NCBI RefSeq assembly: GCF_030814315.1
Contig: NZ_JAUSUV010000004.1
Span: 62,001 to 126,000, forward strand
Length of the DNA stretch: 64,000 bases
Direction of reading: 5' to 3'
From: Croceifilum oryzae
GTDB lineage: Bacteria > Bacillota > Bacilli > Thermoactinomycetales > Thermoactinomycetaceae
Shown: one piece after another, positions 20,736 through 30,643 of the stretch
Position numbering within the stretch: the first letter of the stretch is position 1
Layout of the letters: each line of letters starts with the position of its first letter
The notes under the pieces: generated by a model
Database searches by the model: none
The model's input: the letters and a program-made list of their open reading frames with translations, nothing else
What the model was told of the DNA's origin: nothing
Made by a program: the position numbers and the translations under genes

Positions 20736-21030
20736 ATTTACCCAGCGCCTCGGACTAGCGATGAGGGCTGGAAAAGTAGTGTCAGGGGAAGATCTCGTTC
20801 TGCGAGAAGTGCGATCGAAAAAGGCGCGCCTTGTGATTCTATCGCAAGATGCGGCCCAAAACTCAGAGAAGAAGATAACGGATAAGTGTAGTACTTATCA
20901 AGTTCCGCTACTCCGATTTGGTACAAGACAGGAGTTGGGGCTTGCTATTGGCAAACCAGAACGTGTCGTCATAGCAATTACAGATCCAGGGTTTGCCCGA
21001 ATGCTTCAAGAATCAATTGAAAAGGGATGA
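20728..21030 (+). CDS. ylxQ: L7Ae/L30e-like RNA-binding protein YlxQ
   Basis: A 100-residue protein of the L7Ae/L30e/S12e family that recognises kink-turn [20 protein letters not shown] and [15 protein letters not shown] are the typical segments. It overlaps rnpM upstream and infB downstream (ATGA), consistent with tight coupling in the nusA-infB operon. The precise role is unsettled in the family. Confidence 0.93.
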   Translation: MNKFTQRLGLAMRAGKVVSGEDLVLREVRSKKARLVILSQDAAQNSEKKITDKCSTYQVPLLRFGTRQELGLAIGKPERVVIAITDPGFARMLQESIEKG

Positions 21031-21035
21031 CTGGG

Positions 21036-23588
21036 ATGGCTAAGATGCGTGTGTATGAATACGCCAAAGCGCAAAATATGAGTAGTAAAGAGGTTCTCAC
21101 GATTCTAGAGAGAATGAACACGAAAGTTAATAATCACATGAGCGTGATGGACGAAGGAATGATACAAAAAGTGGAGCAATTTAACAAAAAAGTAAAAGAG
21201 GAAGCAAACGCAAAACCAAGCGAGAGCAAGCCTCAGGGAGAGGCAACAACCCCCAAAAAACCTGAAGTAAATAATAGTGAAAGTAGCCAGCGCCCAGCGG
21301 GAGATCGCGGTCCACGTCCAAGCGGAGACCGTGGTCCACGTCCAAGCGGAGATCGCGGTCCACGTCCAAGCGGAGATCGCGGTCCACGTCCAAGCGGAGA
21401 TCGCGGTCCACGTCCAAGCGGAGATCGCGGTCCACGTCCAGGAGGAGATCGTGGTCCACGCCCAGCGGGAGATCGTGGTCCACGCCCAGCGGGAGATCGC
21501 GGTCCACGTCCAGGAGGAGACCGTGGTCCACGCCCAGCGGGAGATCGCGGTCCACGTCCAGCGGGAGATCGCGGTCCACGTCCAGGAGGAGATCGTGGTC
21601 CACGTTCCGGCGGAGGTGGGAACAGTCAACGTCCAGCTACCTTTGTAGCTCCTGATGTTCGCCCGACTACCGGTGCAGGTGGTCCATTTGCTTCGAAGAA
21701 GGAGCAAGCTAAAAAGCATAGCCGTTCTTATGATTCTTCGGATGAAAGAAACTCTAAACCTCGTTCTGGTCCACGTAAAGGATTTGGTAAGAAGGGTAGA
21801 AGACAGGCTCCTAAGGAGAAAATCGCCCCAGTTCTACCAAAGGAAATCGTGGTTTCTGGACCTCTTGCAGTAGGAGAGTTTGCTAGATTACTTCGTAAAG
21901 AAGCTTCTGAGGTAATCCGTAGCTTAATTAAAGCAGGAATCATGGCTACGATTAACCAAGAAATCGATGTAGAGACCATGGCAGTAATTGGCGAAGAGTT
22001 TAAAATCCCAGTTACCTACAAGGAAGAGATTGATGAGTCCTTATTCGAAGATGTAGCAGAATCTGATGAAGATGCAAACCTCGAAGAGCGCCCACCAGTC
22101 GTTACCATCATGGGACACGTAGACCATGGTAAAACAACTTTACTGGATAAGATTCGTTCTTCCAATGTAACTTCCGGAGAAGCGGGTGGAATTACTCAAC
22201 ATATTGGTGCTTATCAAGTAGATGTAAATGGTAAAAAGATTACGTTCCTTGATACTCCAGGCCATGCTGCATTTACAAGTATGCGTGCTCGTGGAGCGCA
22301 GGTTACCGATATTACGATCTTAGTTGTTGCGGCTGATGATGGTGTGATGCCACAAACGATTGAGGCGATCAACCATGCGAAAGCTGCCGGTGTACCGATC
22401 ATTGTTGCTGTAAACAAAATGGATAAGCTAGATGCAAATCCAGATCGTATTAAGCAACAATTGACAGAGTATGAATTGGTTCCAGAAGAATGGGGCGGAG
22501 ATACCATTTTCGTACCAGTTGCTGCTATCAAAGGCGAGGGTATTGAAGATTTGCTTGAAATGGTTCTCTTAGTATCAGAGGTTCAAGAATATAAAGCAAA
22601 TCCGAATAAACGCGCCCGTGGTGTAGTAATCGAAGCTGAGTTAGATAAAGGACGCGGTGCTGTTGCGACCATTCTCGTACAAAATGGTACATTGCATGTA
22701 GGTGACGCAGTCGTTGTAGGTAACTACTTTGGTAAGATCCGAGCAATGGTAAATGATCGTGGTCGCCGAGTGAAAACGGCTCTACCTTCTACACCAGTTG
22801 AGATCTTGGGATTGCCTCAAGCTCCAAGTGCTGGAGATCCATTTATCGTGTTTGAAGATGAGCGAAAAGCTCGTGCCATTGCAGATCGTCGTGAGATGAA
22901 ACAACGTGAAGAAGATCGCGGGTCTAGAAGTCGCGTAACCTTGGATGATCTATTTAAGCAAATCCAAGAAGGCGAAGTGAAAGAGATCAATATCATTGTC
23001 AAAGCAGACGTACAAGGTTCTGCTGAGGCATTACGGGGATCTTTAGAAAAGATTGAAGTGGAAGGCGTTCGGGTAAAGATTATTCATGTCGGTGTCGGAG
23101 CGATTACAGAATCAGATATTACACTGGCATCTGCTTCTAACGCCATCGTAATTGGATTTAATGTACGTCCTGATAACAATGCACGTACTGCTGCAGAGAA
23201 GGAAAGTGTAGATGTTCGTCTGCACACCATTATCTATAAAGCTTTAGAAGAAATTGAATCTGCTATGAAGGGTATGCTAGACCCTGAGTATGAAGAGAAA
23301 GTTCTTGGCTTGGTAGAAGTTCGTCAAACCTTCAAAGTATCCAAAGTGGGTACGATTGCAGGTTGTTATGTCTTAGAAGGTAAAGTGGTTCGTGACGGCA
23401 AAGTGCGCGTAATTCGTGAAGGCATTATTGTTCATGATGGTACAGTGGATGCACTGAAACGCTTTAAAGATGACGTAAAAGAAGTTGCTACAGGGTATGA
23501 ATGTGGAATCACTTTGGAAAAATATAATGATATCCAAGAAGGCGACCAACTTGAAATTTACGTGATCCAAGAAGTAGAGCGGAAGTAG
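21036..23588 (+). CDS. infB: Translation initiation factor IF-2
   Basis: An 850-residue IF-2, the GTPase placing initiator tRNA on the ribosome. It begins [11 protein letters not shown] as in Bacillus; an alternative ATG three codons upstream (21027) overlaps the ylxQ stop. The N-terminal linker contains a run of 13 GDRGPRP-type octapeptides. The second IF2_N domain is at about 270-330, G1 GHVDHGKT at 360-367, followed by DTPGH and NKMD, then the beta-barrel and C2 fMet-tRNA-binding domains. The catalytic part is normal. It overlaps ylxQ and is followed by rbfA. Confidence 0.98.
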   Translation: MAKMRVYEYAKAQNMSSKEVLTILERMNTKVNNHMSVMDEGMIQKVEQFNKKVKEEANAKPSESKPQGEATTPKKPEVNNSESSQRPAGDRGPRPSGDRGPRPSGDRGPRPSGDRGPRPSGDRGPRPSGDRGPRPGGDRGPRPAGDRGPRPAGDRGPRPGGDRGPRPAGDRGPRPAGDRGPRPGGDRGPRSGGGGNSQRPATFVAPDVRPTTGAGGPFASKKEQAKKHSRSYDSSDERNSKPRSGPRKGFGKKGRRQAPKEKIAPVLPKEIVVSGPLAVGEFARLLRKEASEVIRSLIKAGIMATINQEIDVETMAVIGEEFKIPVTYKEEIDESLFEDVAESDEDANLEERPPVVTIMGHVDHGKTTLLDKIRSSNVTSGEAGGITQHIGAYQVDVNGKKITFLDTPGHAAFTSMRARGAQVTDITILVVAADDGVMPQTIEAINHAKAAGVPIIVAVNKMDKLDANPDRIKQQLTEYELVPEEWGGDTIFVPVAAIKGEGIEDLLEMVLLVSEVQEYKANPNKRARGVVIEAELDKGRGAVATILVQNGTLHVGDAVVVGNYFGKIRAMVNDRGRRVKTALPSTPVEILGLPQAPSAGDPFIVFEDERKARAIADRREMKQREEDRGSRSRVTLDDLFKQIQEGEVKEINIIVKADVQGSAEALRGSLEKIEVEGVRVKIIHVGVGAITESDITLASASNAIVIGFNVRPDNNARTAAEKESVDVRLHTIIYKALEEIESAMKGMLDPEYEEKVLGLVEVRQTFKVSKVGTIAGCYVLEGKVVRDGKVRVIREGIIVHDGTVDALKRFKDDVKEVATGYECGITLEKYNDIQEGDQLEIYVIQEVERK
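21300..21611 (+). repeat. 13 x 24-bp tandem repeat inside infB
   Basis: Thirteen in-frame copies of a 24-bp unit (consensus GGAGATCGCGGTCCACGTCC plus four bases), each encoding GDRGPRP followed by Ser, Ala or Gly. Units 3-6 are identical at the base level, which points to recent slippage or unequal crossover. The peptide is a basic, disordered linker. Confidence 0.95.
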
Positions 23589-23644
23589 TCTCGCATCTCT
23601 TCGATGCCGATATCACATTTTTCTAGACGGAGGAGGTGCTGATC

Positions 23645-24001
23645 TTGGCACGCATCCGAGTGAGCCGAGTCGGCGAACAGATTAAGAAAGAATTAAGCTT
23701 AATCGTGCAACAAGAATTAAAAGACCCACGTATTGGATTTGTTACCATTACGGATGTTGAGATGAGTGGGGACTTATCCATCGCTAAAATTTACATTAGT
23801 GTGTTTGGTAGTGCAGAACAAAAGCAAGATTCCTTACATGGCTTAGAAAAAGCAAAAGGATTCTTGCGTTCTGAAGTGGGCCGTCGTGTCCACATGCGTC
23901 ATACTCCAGAGTTAGTCTTCGTGATGGACGAATCTCTGGAGCATCATGCTCATATTTCCAAATTGCTAAATGATGTAAAGACACCGGAGCAAGATACATG
24001 A
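23645..24001 (+). CDS. rbfA: 30S ribosome-binding factor RbfA
   Basis: A 118-residue KH-type assembly factor for 16S rRNA maturation. It begins MARIRVSRVGEQIKKELS, the family consensus, with a TTG start 8 bases after AGGAGG. LKDPRIGFVTITDVEMSGDL is diagnostic. In B. subtilis ylxP lies between infB and rbfA; it is absent here. The stop overlaps the nrnA start. Confidence 0.96.
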   Translation: MARIRVSRVGEQIKKELSLIVQQELKDPRIGFVTITDVEMSGDLSIAKIYISVFGSAEQKQDSLHGLEKAKGFLRSEVGRRVHMRHTPELVFVMDESLEHHAHISKLLNDVKTPEQDT

Positions 24002-24978
24002 TGCATTCGTTTGCAGATGTGACTCGCTTCATCCAATCAGCAGACCATGTATTAATTACAGGGCACCTTCATCCAGATGGTGATGCCATTGGTTCCACTT
24101 TAGCCGCGGCTTGGATTTGTAAATCGTTAGGGAAGACGGTTACATTGGTCAATGATTCTGATGTGCCCGATCGATATCTATTTCTCCCTGATGCAGATCA
24201 GATTCAGCCAGCAGAAGAGGTTGGAAGGCAATTTCAATATGTACTTGCCCTTGATTGTGCGGATGAAGCCCGTATTGGAAAGGTACGTCATCTGTTTGCA
24301 GAAGGCGTACAAATTTGCAATATCGATCATCATGCGACCAATGATTTATATGGTGCAGTAAATAGGGTGGTGCCAGATGCATCTTCTACGGTGGAGATTC
24401 TGATGGACTGGGTGGAAGAGTTAGAGTTTCCACTCGATCAAACGATCGCAACATGTCTCTATGCTGGGTTGCTGACGGATACGGGTGGTTTTCGGTATTC
24501 GAATACTTCTCCCAAGGTTCTCATGCAAGCCGCTAAGTTAGTGGGCACGGGAATCGCAGGTCATCACCTAGCCGATCGTCTGTTAGAAACGGTTTCGTTT
24601 AAGGAACTACAATTACTCCAAGTCGCTTTATCGACCTTGACGCTTTCGTCCAATCGAAAAGTGGCTTGGATGGTATTAACACAGGATGATTTTAAAGGAC
24701 TAGATGCTACTTCAGATGATATCGGGGAGATTGTAAATTACGCCCGTAACATTGAAGGGGTAGACGTTGGAATCCTGTTTCGTGAGGAAAGCGATCATCA
24801 TATCAAGGTGAGTCTTCGTTCTCGCGGGCTTGTGGATGTAGGAGAAGTGGCAAAATCATTTGGTGGCGGCGGTCATGCTAGAGCAGCTGGATGCTCCATG
24901 GATGAGAAGTCGATGGAAGTAGTAAAACGACAAGTTTTAGAGGCAATTTATGAGCGTTTAGGGGGCTTGCCAGTATGA
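23998..24978 (+). CDS. nrnA: Bifunctional oligoribonuclease / pAp phosphatase NrnA
   Basis: A 326-residue DHH/DHHA1 phosphoesterase that degrades nanoRNA and 3'-phosphoadenosine 5'-phosphate. Metal-binding motifs are H23-x-H-P-D27-x-D29, D86 and the DHH triplet D110-H111-H112. The DHHA1 domain ends with GGGGHARAAG. ATG overlaps the rbfA stop, and its own stop overlaps truB, so expression is coupled. The position between rbfA and truB differs from B. subtilis. Confidence 0.95.
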   Translation: MMHSFADVTRFIQSADHVLITGHLHPDGDAIGSTLAAAWICKSLGKTVTLVNDSDVPDRYLFLPDADQIQPAEEVGRQFQYVLALDCADEARIGKVRHLFAEGVQICNIDHHATNDLYGAVNRVVPDASSTVEILMDWVEELEFPLDQTIATCLYAGLLTDTGGFRYSNTSPKVLMQAAKLVGTGIAGHHLADRLLETVSFKELQLLQVALSTLTLSSNRKVAWMVLTQDDFKGLDATSDDIGEIVNYARNIEGVDVGILFREESDHHIKVSLRSRGLVDVGEVAKSFGGGGHARAAGCSMDEKSMEVVKRQVLEAIYERLGGLPV

Positions 24979-25883
24979 CTTGGCACGGTGTTCTTCCCAT
25001 CTATAAACCCCGTGGGATGACTTCTCACGATGTGGTGGGACGCATCCGTCGAATAGCTGGTCAGAAACGAGTAGGACACACGGGCACGCTCGATCCAGAA
25101 GTGGAGGGCGTGCTTCCTATTTGTTTAGGCCAAGGTACACGGGTGGTTGAATATATTCAGGATTTGCCAAAACGTTATCGTGGTAGACTAAAACTAGGAA
25201 TAGCGACTGATACAGAAGATCAGACAGGTGCTGTTATCGAAGATAAACTTTTCAATCGCTCTCTTACGAAAGAAGAAATTGATCAAATGTTTTCTTCTTT
25301 TTTAGGAGAAATTGAACAGATTCCCCCAATGTACTCAGCTGTAAGGGTTCAAGGGAAGCGTCTGTATGATTTAGCGCGTGAGGGGAAGGTTGTAGAACGT
25401 AAACCACGCAAAGCAACCATTTATGAGTTAACATGTATCGATTTTCAAAATGGAGAGTATCCTGAAATCGAGTTTGATGTATTATGTTCGAAAGGAACGT
25501 ATGTACGAACTTTATGTGTGGATATCGGAAAATCTTGGGGTACACCCGCTCATATGACTTCTTTAATACGTGTAGAGAGCGGTTCGTTTCAATCGGAGTC
25601 TTGCTTCACGTTAGAAGAAGTAGCGGATCTACAAGCAAACGGCCGTCTAGATGATGCACTAGTTCCTATTGGAGAGGCGATCTCCCACTTTCCTAGCTTA
25701 ATTGTGTCGGAGCAAGAAGGGCATAATGTGTTAGATGGCAAACCCATTCAGGTGAATCAGCTAGTGACACGTGATGCAGAGCTCATAAGAGTGTATACAG
25801 AGGCAGGGCGATTTTGTGCCATTTATCGGTTGGTGGAAGATGGCGTAGCAAAACCGGAAAAAGTATTTCGGGATGTGGAATAG
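24975..25883 (+). CDS. truB: tRNA pseudouridine-55 synthase
   Basis: A 302-residue TruB that makes pseudouridine 55 in the T-loop of tRNAs. The catalytic aspartate is Asp40 in GHTGTLDPEVEGVLP. IYKPRGMTSHDVV at the N-terminus and CSKGTYVRTL are conserved. A 4-bp ATGA overlap joins it to nrnA. The C-terminal part resembles a degenerate PUA domain. Confidence 0.97.
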   Translation: MTWHGVLPIYKPRGMTSHDVVGRIRRIAGQKRVGHTGTLDPEVEGVLPICLGQGTRVVEYIQDLPKRYRGRLKLGIATDTEDQTGAVIEDKLFNRSLTKEEIDQMFSSFLGEIEQIPPMYSAVRVQGKRLYDLAREGKVVERKPRKATIYELTCIDFQNGEYPEIEFDVLCSKGTYVRTLCVDIGKSWGTPAHMTSLIRVESGSFQSESCFTLEEVADLQANGRLDDALVPIGEAISHFPSLIVSEQEGHNVLDGKPIQVNQLVTRDAELIRVYTEAGRFCAIYRLVEDGVAKPEKVFRDVE

Positions 25884-25884
25884 T

Positions 25885-26835
25885 ATGCAAAGGAATCATA
25901 TTACGTACCCTATACGACAAGTGAATAACGGGCGAGTGGTAATGGCATTAGGTTACTTTGATGGGATTCATCTGGGGCATCAGGCTGTGTTAGCGGAAGC
26001 GAGCCGATTAGCAGAAGAGTTACAAGCAAAGCCAGCCGTGATGACATTTTCCCCTCATCCTCGTGAAGTGCTAGGGAAAGAAGCTAATTTGCGCTTTATG
26101 ACCCCTCTTCCTGAGAAATTGCAACTCTTTGAGAAACACGGACTTCAGCAAGCTTATATTATGAAATTTGATGAGGAGTTCGCAAAGCTTTCTGCCGATC
26201 AATTTGTGGAAGAAATTTTGCTTCCACTGGGAGTGGTCGGAGTGGTAACGGGCTTTAACTACCGCTTTGGTCGTTTTGCAGCAGGAACGCCTCAAGATTT
26301 AGAACGACTTGGGCAAGGACGATTTGTGACAAGGCAGGTGGGACCTGTGCTAATCGATCAGGTTCCAGTCAGCAGTACGCGAATCAGGGAAGCTTTAACC
26401 GCTGGACAGATCGAGCTAGCCAATCAAATGCTAGGTCGTCCATATCGAACGAGAGGTACGGTCATACACGGAGATAAACGAGGGAGATTAATGGGCTTCC
26501 CGACAGCCAATTTACAAGAATTATATTCTTATTTTTCTCCGAATCGCGGTGTGTATGTCGTTCGTGTTTTGCATGAGCAACGTCAAAGTTACGGGATTAT
26601 GAATATCGGGATTCGTCCAACTTTTACGGATCCAGTACCGAGAGAGAGATATGAAGTCCATCTTCTTGATTTTCAAGGAGACCTATATGACCAAGTGTTA
26701 GATATTGAATTCCTTCACTATATCCGTCCTGAGCAGAAGTTCCCATCTGTTGATGCATTAGTGGATCAGATTCGAATAGATAAACAACAGGCTATAGGGT
26801 GGCTCTCTACACATACTTCGACTTCCCTTGTATAA
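25885..26835 (+). CDS. ribF: Bifunctional riboflavin kinase / FAD synthetase
   Basis: A 316-residue enzyme making FMN and FAD. The nucleotidyltransferase part has LGYFDGIHLGHQAV and VSSTRIREAL. The kinase part has MGFPTANL, GVYVV and NIGIRPTF. I chose the ATG just after the truB stop; an in-frame ATG at 25873 overlapping truB is also possible. It closes the rimP operon. No FMN riboswitch is visible. Confidence 0.95.
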   Translation: MQRNHITYPIRQVNNGRVVMALGYFDGIHLGHQAVLAEASRLAEELQAKPAVMTFSPHPREVLGKEANLRFMTPLPEKLQLFEKHGLQQAYIMKFDEEFAKLSADQFVEEILLPLGVVGVVTGFNYRFGRFAAGTPQDLERLGQGRFVTRQVGPVLIDQVPVSSTRIREALTAGQIELANQMLGRPYRTRGTVIHGDKRGRLMGFPTANLQELYSYFSPNRGVYVVRVLHEQRQSYGIMNIGIRPTFTDPVPRERYEVHLLDFQGDLYDQVLDIEFLHYIRPEQKFPSVDALVDQIRIDKQQAIGWLSTHTSTSLV

Positions 26836-26857
26836 CAAAGGTTCTCTATGATATAAT
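26828..26857 (+). promoter_or_regulatory. Sigma-A promoter of rpsO
   Basis: TTGTAT, an 18-base spacer, TATAAT with a TGA extended -10. It overlaps the end of ribF. Confidence 0.85.
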
Positions 26858-26863
26858 GCTTCA

Positions 26864-26954
26864 GGTATACTGATGCAACCTTAGCTCGGATCGCTCGATT
26901 GCCTCGACGACAATCTGGGTTACAGGGGTTTTCGGTAATAAAACAGGAGGTGAC
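26864..26954 (+). promoter_or_regulatory. rpsO: rpsO 5' leader, candidate S15 autoregulatory RNA
   Basis: A 90-base leader runs from the promoter to the S15 gene, with complementary segments such as GATTGCCTCGACGACAATC that can form a stem-loop. S15 commonly represses its own mRNA by binding leader RNA. Location and size fit; the fold is inferred only. Confidence 0.4.
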
Positions 26955-26960
26955 ATGCTA

Positions 26961-27230
26961 ATGAGCTTGTCTTTGGATAAAAAACGTGAAATCATCAGTG
27001 AGTATAAAACTCACGAAAGCGATACTGGGTCTCCAGAAGTGCAAATCGCTATGTTGACCTATCGCATCAATGAGTTGAACGGTCACTTGAAAGACCATAA
27101 GAAAGACCACCACAGCCGTCGTGGACTTTTAAAAATGGTAGGTCATCGTCGTAACTTGCTTACTTACCTTAAAAACAAGGACATCACTCGTTACCGCGAG
27201 TTGATTGGCAGACTTGGTTTACGTCGATAG
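26961..27230 (+). CDS. rpsO: 30S ribosomal protein S15
   Basis: An 89-residue S15, the standard length when started at the second ATG (7 bases after AGGAGGTGA); the first ATG at 26955 is too close. Conserved segments are [32 protein letters not shown] and [10 protein letters not shown]. It has its own promoter and terminator and is followed by pnp, the almost universal order. Confidence 0.98.
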   Translation: MSLSLDKKREIISEYKTHESDTGSPEVQIAMLTYRINELNGHLKDHKKDHHSRRGLLKMVGHRRNLLTYLKNKDITRYRELIGRLGLRR

Positions 27231-27238
27231 TTTCGATT

Positions 27239-27264
27239 AGCGGGGTTTTGCACCCCGCTTTTTG
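27239..27264 (+). terminator. Terminator after rpsO
   Basis: 8-bp stem AGCGGGGT/ACCCCGCT with a TTTGC loop and a T run. Some read-through to pnp is likely, as in many bacteria. Confidence 0.92.
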
Positions 27265-27359
27265 TTATTTATATTAAATGACGTACGAGAAGGAAATACT
27301 GTTTAAATGAAGAATATTGGAATGTTGTCTCGTTGACGAGAGGAGGATTTAACAGGCAT

Positions 27360-29495
27360 ATGCAACATCAACAACCTGTTGTTTTTGAAACGGAGCTTGC
27401 CGGTAGGAAGCTTTCCTTTGAAATTGGCAAATATGCAACCTTAGCGAATGCATCCGTGCTTGTTCGTTACGGAGAATCAGTTGTCATGACTGCAGTTGTG
27501 GCATCCAAGGAGCCGAAGGACTTAGATTTCTTTCCTTTAACCGTGAATTATGAAGAACGCTTATATGCGGTAGGGAAAATCCCAGGTGGCTTTATTAAGC
27601 GAGAAGGGCGACCAAGTGAGAAAGCTGTATTGGCTAGTCGTCTGATTGACCGCCCTGTCCGTCCGTTATTTCCAGACGGTTATCGCCACGATGTGCAAAT
27701 CGTAAATACAGTAATGTCAGTCGATCAAGATTGTTCCACTGAGGTTGCCGCCATGATTGGTACATCTTTAGCATTGTCGATTTCAAATATTCCGTTTGAA
27801 GGTCCGATTGCGGGTGTGATTGTAGGACGTGTAGAAGGTAAACTTGTACTAAATCCTACGGTTGAACAGATGGACAACTCAGACTTACACCTCGTAGTTG
27901 CAGGTACCAAAGATGGAATTAATATGGTCGAAGCAGGATCTAAACAGATCCCAGAAGAGACGATCTTAGAAGCCATCCTGTTTGGTCATGAAGAAATCAG
28001 TCGCTTAGTAGCGTTCCAAGAAGAGGTCGTGGCTCAAGTAGGTCAGAGTAAGATGGAGACCACTTTATATGAGGTGGACTCTGAATTACAAGCTCGGATT
28101 AGCGAAATGGCCCTCTCTAAGACCACTCTTGCTGTTCAAGTGATCGAGAAGCAAGCTCGCCAAGAAGCGATCGATGCAGTGAAAAGCGAAGTCGTTCAAG
28201 CTTTCCAAGCAGAGCTTTCGGAAGAAGAATTTGCGGCTTTAAGTAAGGACATCCACATTGTTCTGGATTCACTTGTGAAAAAAGAAGTACGTCGTTTGAT
28301 TTTGGAAGAAGGGAAACGCCCTGATGGACGTACAACTGAGCAAATTCGCCCATTAGCGAGCGAGACTGGAATTCTTCCTCGTACGCATGGATCTGGTCTG
28401 TTCCGTCGTGGCCAGACGCAAGTACTGAGCATCTGTACATTAGGTGCACTTGGGGATGTCCAGATCTTAGATGGACTTGACTTAGAAGAGTCTAAACGCT
28501 TCATGCATCATTACAATTTCCCACCGTATAGTGTAGGGGATGCACGCCCTCTCCGCGCTCCGGGACGTCGTGAAATTGGTCATGGTGCATTAGGTGCACG
28601 CGCATTGGAGCCTGTTATTCCAACAGAAGAGGATTTCCCTTACACCATTCGCTGTGTGTCGGAAGTATTAGAGTCTAACGGTTCTAGTTCACAGGCAAGT
28701 ATTTGTGCTTCTACCCTAGCGCTAATGCATGCAGGTGTACCGATTAAAGCTCCTGTTGCTGGAATTGCGATGGGTTTGATTAAAGAGGAAGACAAAGTAG
28801 CTGTTCTAACCGATATTCAAGGTATGGAAGACCATCTGGGTGATATGGACTTTAAAGTGGCTGGTACTCGCAATGGTGTGACTGCCCTACAAATGGATAT
28901 CAAAATCTCAGGGATTAATCGGGAGATTTTAGAACGCGCGCTTGAGCAAGCGAAGGCAGCACGTCTCCTTCTGTTAGATAATATGGAGGCAACTATCTCA
29001 GAGCCAAGTGAAGAGTTATCACAGTATGCTCCTAAAATCATGACGATGCGCATTCATCCAGATAAGATTCGCGATGTGATCGGACCTAGTGGAAGAGTAA
29101 TCAATAAGATTATTGAAGAAACAGGCGTTAAGATCGATATCGAGCAAGATGGACGTATCTATATTGCTTCCCCAGATGCAAAAGCAAATGACCGTGCGAA
29201 GCAAATCATTGAAGATCTAGTACGCACAGTAGAAGTAGGACAAGTTTACCTAGGTACTGTCAAACGTGTTGAGAAATACGGAGCATTTGTGGAACTATTC
29301 CAAGGGAAAGAGGGATTAGTACACATTAGCCAACTTGATGTGAATCGTGTTGCAAAAGTTCAAGATGTCGTGAATGTAGGCGATAAAATTGAAGTGAAAG
29401 TGACAGAGATCGACGATCAAGGACGTGTGAACCTCTCACGAAAAGTACTATTAAAAGCAGAAGAAGAAAATAAAAAAGCGGACACTCCTTCATAG
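27360..29495 (+). CDS. pnp: Polyribonucleotide nucleotidyltransferase (PNPase)
   Basis: A 711-residue phosphorolytic 3'-5' exoribonuclease. It has two RNase PH-like domains (about 10-215 and 310-545, the second with [11 protein letters not shown] and [19 protein letters not shown]), then a KH domain ([13 protein letters not shown]) and an S1 domain ([19 protein letters not shown]). The ATG at 27360 begins [18 protein letters not shown]; the AGGAGG is 13 bases upstream, a long spacing. A TCTCG/CGAGA hairpin adjoins that site and might affect initiation. A terminator follows. Confidence 0.97.
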   Translation: MQHQQPVVFETELAGRKLSFEIGKYATLANASVLVRYGESVVMTAVVASKEPKDLDFFPLTVNYEERLYAVGKIPGGFIKREGRPSEKAVLASRLIDRPVRPLFPDGYRHDVQIVNTVMSVDQDCSTEVAAMIGTSLALSISNIPFEGPIAGVIVGRVEGKLVLNPTVEQMDNSDLHLVVAGTKDGINMVEAGSKQIPEETILEAILFGHEEISRLVAFQEEVVAQVGQSKMETTLYEVDSELQARISEMALSKTTLAVQVIEKQARQEAIDAVKSEVVQAFQAELSEEEFAALSKDIHIVLDSLVKKEVRRLILEEGKRPDGRTTEQIRPLASETGILPRTHGSGLFRRGQTQVLSICTLGALGDVQILDGLDLEESKRFMHHYNFPPYSVGDARPLRAPGRREIGHGALGARALEPVIPTEEDFPYTIRCVSEVLESNGSSSQASICASTLALMHAGVPIKAPVAGIAMGLIKEEDKVAVLTDIQGMEDHLGDMDFKVAGTRNGVTALQMDIKISGINREILERALEQAKAARLLLLDNMEATISEPSEELSQYAPKIMTMRIHPDKIRDVIGPSGRVINKIIEETGVKIDIEQDGRIYIASPDAKANDRAKQIIEDLVRTVEVGQVYLGTVKRVEKYGAFVELFQGKEGLVHISQLDVNRVAKVQDVVNVGDKIEVKVTEIDDQGRVNLSRKVLLKAEEENKKADTPS

Positions 29496-29499
29496 GATG

Positions 29500-29530
29500 T
29501 AAAAGAGCCAGAGCGATCTGTCTCTTTTTT
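29500..29530 (+). terminator. Terminator after pnp
   Basis: Stem AAAAGAG/CTCTTTT with an inner CAGA/TCTG pairing, followed by a T run. Confidence 0.85.
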
Positions 29531-29594
29531 ATATGGAAAACGTGCTGAAATGGACAACTCCTGCATACCGTGTAAGCATGGGAGGTGTCCTAAG

Positions 29595-30557
29595 ATGAGT
29601 GATTCCAAACGAATAATAGCCATCTTTATTTCTTTTATAATCGCGATATCCATCGTTCAAACCGAATCGATCCAACAGTTTGTTATGCAAGTGAAAAGTG
29701 GCCCTGTTCTCTCTATGGCCCAATATACAGATGAGGAAAAACGTTACCTACAAAAGATTAAGGAAGATGCAGCGAAACACTACAGACCACCCGTTGATGC
29801 CAAAATGGATTCAGTGTGGAAAGCCATTCCAGAATTGGATGGACAGGAGGTAGATGTGGAGGGCTCTCTGAAAGCTTCTATGCAAAAAAATAGTGGTGAG
29901 ATTGTCTGGAAATATAAAAAACTAGCTCCTAAAAAGCGCTTGTCTGACTTGGGAAACGCCCCTATTTATAGAGGAAATTCAGAACAAAAAGCAGTAGGAT
30001 TAATGGTGAATGTGGCTTGGGGGACGGAACATTTAAAAGAGATGTTATCTATTCTTGATAAAGAAGGGATTAAAGCCACCTTCTTCCTAGATGGATCTTG
30101 GTTAAATAAAAATCAAGAAGTAGCAAAAGAATTAGTGAAAAAAGGGCATGAGATAGGAAATCATGGCTATACTCATCCATTAATGGGCCAAGTTTCGAAA
30201 GAGCGGGTGGAAAGAGAGATCACCCGAACAGAGGATTTAATCTATCAAACTCTTCAGATTCATAGCAAATGGTTTGCTCCACCAGCTGGTGACTTTAATC
30301 AACAAGTAGTGGAGATGGTAGAGAAGTACAAAATGAAAACCGTTCTCTGGACGTGTGATACGATTGATTGGAAGAAGAGTTCGACACCTGAGATGATCGT
30401 AAGTCGTGCTCAGAAAGTGGAACCAGGCATGCTCCTATTAACACATCCAACGGATCGTACAGTGGATGCATTGCCTGCTATTATTCAAGAAGTAAAGAAA
30501 AAAGGGCTTGTTCTGACAAGTGTCGGAAAAGTTCTATCACCAGAACGAATCGACTAA
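29595..30557 (+). CDS. ylxY: Polysaccharide deacetylase-like membrane protein YlxY
   Basis: A 320-residue protein with an N-terminal membrane anchor (about 7-22) and a NodB-type domain from about residue 130. The start is the ATG after GGGAGGTG. The metal-binding HGYTH (His190, His194) is present, but motif 1, normally TFDDG, reads VNVAWG (about 137-142), so the catalytic base and metal aspartates are gone. B. subtilis YlxY shows a similar change as I recall. It is probably a catalytically impaired, spore-related surface protein. It sits in the conserved pnp-ylxY-mlpA order. Confidence 0.9.
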   Translation: MSDSKRIIAIFISFIIAISIVQTESIQQFVMQVKSGPVLSMAQYTDEEKRYLQKIKEDAAKHYRPPVDAKMDSVWKAIPELDGQEVDVEGSLKASMQKNSGEIVWKYKKLAPKKRLSDLGNAPIYRGNSEQKAVGLMVNVAWGTEHLKEMLSILDKEGIKATFFLDGSWLNKNQEVAKELVKKGHEIGNHGYTHPLMGQVSKERVEREITRTEDLIYQTLQIHSKWFAPPAGDFNQQVVEMVEKYKMKTVLWTCDTIDWKKSSTPEMIVSRAQKVEPGMLLLTHPTDRTVDALPAIIQEVKKKGLVLTSVGKVLSPERID

Positions 30558-30586
30558 TTGAGCGATCTTTTCAATTCTGCTATAGT
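30558..30586 (+). promoter_or_regulatory. Sigma-A promoter of mlpA-dut
   Basis: TTGAGC, a 17-base spacer, TATAGT, starting on the base after the ylxY stop. Confidence 0.75.
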
Positions 30587-30643
30587 GGGGATGTTAGCAA
30601 GGTTTTCTGGCTCGCTTTTTATAGATAGAGTAGGGGGATGACA

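Noticed and set aside
21300-21611. Array of regular 24-bp repeats that might look like a CRISPR
   Set aside because: There are no spacers, the repeats are contiguous and in frame, and they lie inside infB.
21105-21719. Long open frames on the minus strand and in another plus frame over the infB repeat
   Set aside because: They are low-complexity translations of the 24-bp repeat; the real IF-2 frame explains the DNA.
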